NCBI RefSeq assembly: GCF_949628215.1
Contig: NC_134276.1
Coordinates: 66,632,733 to 66,696,732, forward strand
DNA: 64,000 nt
Origin: Phalacrocorax aristotelis
Lineage: Eukaryota; Chordata; Aves; Suliformes; Phalacrocoracidae
Direction: 5' to 3'
The position numbers were made by a program, and so were the translations under genes. Below are positions 62,701 to 64,000 of the stretch, in pieces (within the stretch, counting starts at the first letter, position 1; each line of letters begins with the position of its first letter). The notes under the pieces were generated by a model. That model was not told the DNA's origin and ran no database searches. It was given only the letters and a program-made list of their open reading frames with translations.

Positions 62701-63637
62701 ACATAGGTGTTATTTAAAAAGCTCCAAACACAAAAAAACACCTCTTGTCTTTCTTTGCCAGAGAGTAACAGCACTGTAGGATGACATCTGCCATTAGCTC
62801 TCTTATTCAGAAAAGTCTTCCACTTTTACAGTAGAAGTAGAGTGGGTTGAAACAGATCCTCTAGGCATCATTTTCAAGTTTATAGCTGCATAATCAAGGT
62901 AATAAATTAGTACTATTTATCTGGTTTTTTATTTTATTTAGCATATTTTATTGCAATTGCTCCAAACACAGCCACCATAAACAGTGTGCTAATTTAAAGA
63001 AAAAATAGATTTAAGAACTCTATATTTCAGTGCGCATTTCTAAGTTCTAAAAAACAGAATCACAAACAGATGCATCTATTTCAAAACATTCTATCCATTA
63101 AGCTCTCCTTCTGACTTTCTAAAAGCAGTAGCACCTTCTGATCATCAAAAGCGTGATCATTACTCACAAACCACAGTCACTTGATTCCGACAAACACTGC
63201 AATGAAGCCAGACTTTTAAGAAGACCAGAACATGTCATCAAACCAATCATTACAAAAAGAAATTAGCAACCAGCCAAAGAGATTGTGGCCAAATATACTA
63301 GTCTTCCATATTTGCTTCTATCATTTTATCAAATACATTTTAGCAAAACACTCCTCAAAAAATTCAACATGCTGTAAAACTATTTCAAAATAATTTTTTA
63401 AAAAATGGAGGCTATAGATAACAATTGTGGAAAGTTATCTTTTAACAAATGTGTCTTTGCTCACCACTTGTATCCCCTTCTCGCCTTGACCTTGGCACAC
63501 CACGGGAGACAGCATTTGAAAAGCCTTTTGAGGTAGTGCTTTGTAAAGAAGGCTGGCTTGCAGTTAGAGTCCATGCGAGACGTGACCCTAATTGCTGACG
63601 GAGGCAATCTCCAACGCCTGGAGCTTGATAGGATTGT
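35641..63637 (-). CDS. TUBGCP3: TUBGCP3 (gamma-tubulin complex component 3), 17 exons, 5' part outside window
   Basis: GCP3 is a core subunit of the gamma-tubulin small and ring complexes and helps template microtubule nucleation at centrosomes and spindle poles. Seventeen minus-strand exons join in one open frame of about 725 residues. Every internal intron has GT..AG ends and a matching phase. The first exon seen begins inside a glycine codon, so the N-terminus (about 180 residues if total length is ~907) lies past base 64000. Counting from the first codon in the window, residues ~60-360 form the GCP N-terminal (Grip1) domain, with motifs such as [17 protein letters not shown]. Residues ~360-690 form the GCP C-terminal (Grip2, gamma-tubulin-binding) domain, starting around [10 protein letters not shown] and [18 protein letters not shown] charged tail ends in RGRRSSHM. 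No frameshift or internal stop is seen, so the gene looks functional. The family call rests on recognising the protein sequence. A diverged partial copy lies downstream. Confidence 0.97.
35800..36978. other. TUBGCP3 last intron, 3' part
   Basis: Intron 35800-37280. It contains a CA microsatellite at about 36015-36034. 35951-36056 is weakly homologous to 25335-25410 next to the truncated copy, showing that the duplication once included intron sequence. Confidence 0.7.
36015..36034. repeat. CA dinucleotide microsatellite
   Basis: About ten CA units followed by a C run, in the last TUBGCP3 intron. The paralogous site at 25389 has only a C-rich remnant (acagacccccgcc). Confidence 0.85.
36979..37225 (+). 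mobile_element. TUBGCP3: CR1 LINE 3' fragment in last TUBGCP3 intron
   Basis: gttccacctaaacatgagaa, then aggctgcccagggagggtgt, gagatgttcagaacctgcct and ggggggttggacaagatggt, ending cattctgtgat. It lies antisense to the gene and about 55 bases from the donor of the penultimate exon. Confidence 0.93.
37281..37397 (-). CDS. TUBGCP3: TUBGCP3 penultimate exon (n-1)
   Basis: 117 bases, 39 codons. The acceptor is gtgtag and the donor gtgccc. It encodes [20 protein letters not shown] and [19 protein letters not shown]. The acidic loop SEDEEEN is characteristic of GCP3. A CR1 3' end lies about 55 bases downstream of the donor. Confidence 0.97.
37398..37974. other. TUBGCP3 intron
   Basis: 577 bases, no feature of note. 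Confidence 0.8.
37975..38115 (-). CDS. TUBGCP3: TUBGCP3 exon n-2
   Basis: 141 bases, 47 codons. The acceptor is tcacag and the donor gtacag. It encodes [20 protein letters not shown], then [20 protein letters not shown] and KKQRELE, a charged helix likely to be coiled coil. Confidence 0.97.
38116..38493. other. TUBGCP3 intron
   Basis: 378 bases, no feature of note. Confidence 0.8.
38494..38625 (-). CDS. TUBGCP3: TUBGCP3 exon n-3
   Basis: 132 bases, 44 codons. The acceptor is ctccag and the donor gtaagt. It encodes [20 protein letters not shown] and [20 protein letters not shown], ending [17 protein letters not shown] is a highly conserved GCP-family stretch. Confidence 0.98.
38760..38848 (-). 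CDS. TUBGCP3: TUBGCP3 exon n-4
   Basis: 89 bases. The acceptor is ttacag and the donor gtatac. It completes the split glutamate and encodes [20 protein letters not shown] then QMQYYITFE, another conserved Grip2 helix pair. Confidence 0.97.
38849..41467. other. TUBGCP3 intron
   Basis: 2.6 kb. Plus-strand open frames of 117 codons (39307-39660) and 141 codons (41099-41524, which overlaps the antisense of an exon) are not supported as genes. Confidence 0.75.
41468..41603 (-). CDS. TUBGCP3: TUBGCP3 exon n-5
   Basis: 136 bases. The acceptor is ttgtag and the donor gtgaga. It encodes [20 protein letters not shown] and [20 protein letters not shown], ending LKSMP plus one base. [10 protein letters not shown] is a typical Grip2 core helix. 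Confidence 0.97.
41604..42855. other. TUBGCP3 intron
   Basis: 1.25 kb, AT-rich with T and A runs. Nothing else recognised. Confidence 0.75.
42856..42924 (-). CDS. TUBGCP3: TUBGCP3 exon n-6
   Basis: 69 bases, 23 codons ([20 protein letters not shown], then IAT). The acceptor is atgcag and the donor gtaatg. Part of Grip2, symmetrical phase. Confidence 0.96.
42925..43732. other. TUBGCP3 intron with AC microsatellite
   Basis: 0.8 kb, including an interrupted AC repeat at about 43654-43683. Confidence 0.8.
43654..43683. repeat. AC dinucleotide microsatellite
   Basis: tatacacac runs interrupted once by atat. About 50 bases past the donor of the neighbouring TUBGCP3 exon. Confidence 0.85.
43733..43868 (-). 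CDS. TUBGCP3: TUBGCP3 exon n-7
   Basis: 136 bases. The acceptor is caccag and the donor gtctgt. It completes the lysine and encodes [20 protein letters not shown] and [20 protein letters not shown], ending VRLLE, in Grip2. Confidence 0.97.
44556..45203 (+). mobile_element. TUBGCP3: CR1 LINE 3' fragment in TUBGCP3 intron
   Basis: ggggtcctggtggacaggaa followed by gctcaacatgagcg, then caggccacacctggagtact and gaggtcccttccaacctatg, ending with gattctag. 5'-truncated and antisense to the gene. The long plus-strand open frames here (44472-45005, 44500-44907) are LINE remnants. Confidence 0.94.
45204..45815. other. TUBGCP3 intron remainder
   Basis: No repeat or gene recognised between the CR1 copy and the next exon. 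Confidence 0.7.
45816..46005 (-). CDS. TUBGCP3: TUBGCP3 exon n-8 (Grip1/Grip2 boundary)
   Basis: 190 bases. The acceptor is a long T tract ending tttag and the donor is gtaaga. It encodes [20 protein letters not shown], then [20 protein letters not shown], then the hallmark [19 protein letters not shown] found at the start of GCP C-terminal domains. It ends two bases into a lysine codon. Confidence 0.98.
46006..48633. other. TUBGCP3 intron with one cryptic exon-like segment
   Basis: 2.6 kb. 46988-47118 looks like an exon on the gene strand (acceptor gagtgcag, donor gtaagg, open through [20 protein letters not shown] and [20 protein letters not shown]). Its 131 bases would break the TUBGCP3 frame, so it is not part of the main product. 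Confidence 0.6.
48634..48742 (-). CDS. TUBGCP3: TUBGCP3 exon n-9
   Basis: 109 bases. The acceptor is gttcag and the donor gtagag. It encodes [20 protein letters not shown] and [16 protein letters not shown], and ends on the first base of a split alanine. Confidence 0.97.
48743..49146. other. TUBGCP3 intron
   Basis: 404 bases, nothing else seen. Confidence 0.8.
49147..49257 (-). CDS. TUBGCP3: TUBGCP3 exon n-10 (parent of the relic copy at 33.5 kb)
   Basis: 111 bases, 37 whole codons. The acceptor is ctacag and the donor gtatga. It encodes [20 protein letters not shown] then [18 protein letters not shown] diverged second copy of its 5' two thirds lies at 33472-33557. Confidence 0.97.
49258..50957. 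other. TUBGCP3 intron
   Basis: 1.7 kb, AT-rich, no repeat recognised. Confidence 0.75.
50958..51124 (-). CDS. TUBGCP3: TUBGCP3 exon n-11
   Basis: 167 bases. The acceptor is ttacag and the donor gtaatg. It completes the split glycine and encodes [20 protein letters not shown] through [17 protein letters not shown], the most recognisable part of the Grip1 domain. Confidence 0.98.
51125..52450. other. TUBGCP3 intron
   Basis: 1.3 kb. It has a T run at 51739-51751 and otherwise nothing recognised. Confidence 0.75.
52451..52583 (-). CDS. TUBGCP3: TUBGCP3 exon n-12
   Basis: 133 bases. The acceptor is gatcag and the donor gtctgt. It encodes [20 protein letters not shown] followed by [20 protein letters not shown], ends DHCQ, and leaves the first base of a split glycine. 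Confidence 0.97.
52698..52765 (-). repeat. Short unclassified interspersed repeat, copy 2
   Basis: The reverse complement aligns with 29110-29176 (shared pattern: ttccac.tg ... tttgtccc.. gat ... atgagaaa ... atactgggta). Family unknown. Confidence 0.5.
52768..52822 (+). mobile_element. ERV LTR 3' end scrap
   Basis: gggtgtttggctgctggcca then gggtcaacccacca matches the terminal bases of the LTR family seen at 19270-20092 (ctgtttggttgttagccatg then gctaacccacca). Only the last ~55 bases are present. Confidence 0.6.
53925..53993 (-). CDS. TUBGCP3: TUBGCP3 exon n-13
   Basis: 69 bases, 23 whole codons (starts [17 protein letters not shown], ends HSQ). The acceptor is cttacag and the donor gtaagt. 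It is Grip1 helix sequence and is symmetrical, so skipping it would keep the frame. Confidence 0.96.
53994..57490. other. TUBGCP3 intron
   Basis: 3.5 kb. It has a purine-rich G tract just past the upstream acceptor region (54003-54040) and a short AAAT microsatellite near 54706-54720. No repeat family or gene recognised. Confidence 0.7.
57491..57616 (-). CDS. TUBGCP3: TUBGCP3 exon n-14
   Basis: 126 bases, 42 whole codons. The acceptor is ttgtag and the donor gtgggt. It encodes a helical part of Grip1, including [20 protein letters not shown] and [10 protein letters not shown]. Confidence 0.96.
58292..58886 (+). mobile_element. TUBGCP3: Solo LTR, same family as 8.9 kb, in TUBGCP3 intron
   Basis: Begins tgctagttttcactgggata then gagttaattttcttc, like the LTR at 8910-9518. 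A TATA box occurs at about 58563 (catataaag) and an ATTAAA poly(A) signal at 58754-58759. It ends near ggttaaaccaca (the end point is approximate to a few bases). No internal viral sequence and no clear target-site repeat. It lies antisense to TUBGCP3, so its promoter and terminator would not act on the sense transcript directly. Confidence 0.82.
58563..58569 (+). promoter_or_regulatory. LTR TATA box
   Basis: catataaag within the solo LTR, followed at 58754 by ATTAAA, the usual U3/R order of a retroviral LTR. Activity today is unknown. Confidence 0.55.
58887..61242. other. TUBGCP3 intron, rest (57617-61242 in all)
   Basis: No gene recognised. A-rich and T-rich runs at 61090-61165. Open frames of about 100 codons near 59000-59850 look fortuitous. 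Confidence 0.65.
61243..61361 (-). CDS. TUBGCP3: TUBGCP3 exon n-15 (start of Grip1)
   Basis: 119 bases. The acceptor is ttctag and the donor gtactg. It completes the split glycine and encodes [20 protein letters not shown] and [19 protein letters not shown], the opening of the GCP N-terminal domain. It ends on a complete codon. Confidence 0.95.
61362..63464. other. TUBGCP3 intron
   Basis: 2.1 kb, strongly AT-rich. A TATA/ATAT-rich stretch at 62430-62510 has no family I can name. Confidence 0.7.
63465..63637 (-). CDS. TUBGCP3: TUBGCP3 exon, first in window (n-16)
   Basis: 173 bases. The acceptor is ttctag and the donor gtgagc. It encodes the low-complexity linker ahead of Grip1, starting [20 protein letters not shown] and ending in a basic run, RSRREGDTS. 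It starts with the last base of a split glycine codon, which proves that another coding exon lies upstream outside the window, and it ends with the first base of the next glycine. Confidence 0.95.
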
Positions 63638-64000
63638 CTAGAAGGACAAAAGGAAGAAACATCTTTAAAAACTTTGATTCTATACCCATCACCTCATTTA
63701 GGGTATGCAAATTTTGAAAAATGCCCCAAGCCTAAGTTTGTTTTTTGTGGGTATTTTGATAGTGGATTTTTTTAATAGGGGAACCTTACAAAAGGGTGCA
63801 GAACATACAAGGAATTTATTGCTTCCTATAATCCTACACTTTAAAAACAAAACCAAAAACAAAACTGTAAAAAAGAAAGGGGATATCAATTTGACAAATT
63901 ATTTCATATCAAAGATTGTCTTTGTTCACACTGGACTGAGTAGATATGCTGAAATGGATTAAAAGTTAAGTCGATTGTAACAACAATAAACAACAGTCAC
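63638..64000. other. TUBGCP3 intron, cut by window edge
   Basis: The split codon at 63637 shows that another coding exon lies further upstream outside the window. Confidence 0.85.

Noticed and set aside
1..64000. CRISPR array, tRNA, rRNA or bacterial-type operon
   Set aside because: No regularly spaced direct repeats, no cloverleaf-like tRNA text and no dense gene strings. Intron-exon structure and CR1/LTR repeats show a bird nuclear genome.

Overview
This is a bird nuclear DNA window. The evidence is several CR1 (chicken repeat 1) LINE fragments with 3' ends running into TTCTATGA-type octamer repeats, three solo LTRs that look like known avian endogenous-retrovirus families, and long AT-rich introns. 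I cannot assign the species from sequence alone.

The only gene I recognise with confidence is TUBGCP3, gamma-tubulin complex component 3 (GCP3), on the minus strand. Seventeen coding exons run from 63637 down to the stop codon at 35641. They encode the last ~725 residues in one frame with correct splice sites and matching phases at every junction. The 5' exons, about 180 residues if the protein has the usual ~907-residue length, lie beyond base 64000. GCP3 is a core subunit of the gamma-tubulin ring complex, which nucleates microtubules at centrosomes.

Region by region: 1-23.9 kb is gene-poor DNA downstream of TUBGCP3. It holds CR1 copies (7.7, 11.5-12.2, 13.0-14.5, 16.2 and 20.8 kb), two solo LTRs (8.9-9.5 and 19.3-20.1 kb) and one exon-like segment of unknown origin (15.9 kb). 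At 23.9-25.4 kb is a truncated second copy of the TUBGCP3 terminal exon and 3' flank. 25.4-33.4 kb is gene-poor, with an LTR-like segment near 32 kb. At 33.5 kb is a diverged relic of one internal TUBGCP3 exon. 34.3-64 kb is the intact gene, with CR1 fragments at 37.0 and 44.6 kb and an LTR at 58.3 kb in its introns.

The most interesting signal is a partial tandem duplication of TUBGCP3 with two apparent ages. The 3' flanks of the two terminal-exon copies are only about 70-75% identical by eye. An embedded ~394-base block containing the stop codon, 42 codons and proximal 3' UTR is about 99% identical, with abrupt edges. That pattern fits an old duplication followed by recent gene conversion. 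The copy has lost its splice acceptor and the first ten codons of the exon. The relic internal exon lies between the two terminal exons, where a decayed tandem paralog would place it, and many of its codon differences are synonymous. I found no operon-like or defence system and no CRISPR, tRNA or rRNA gene.
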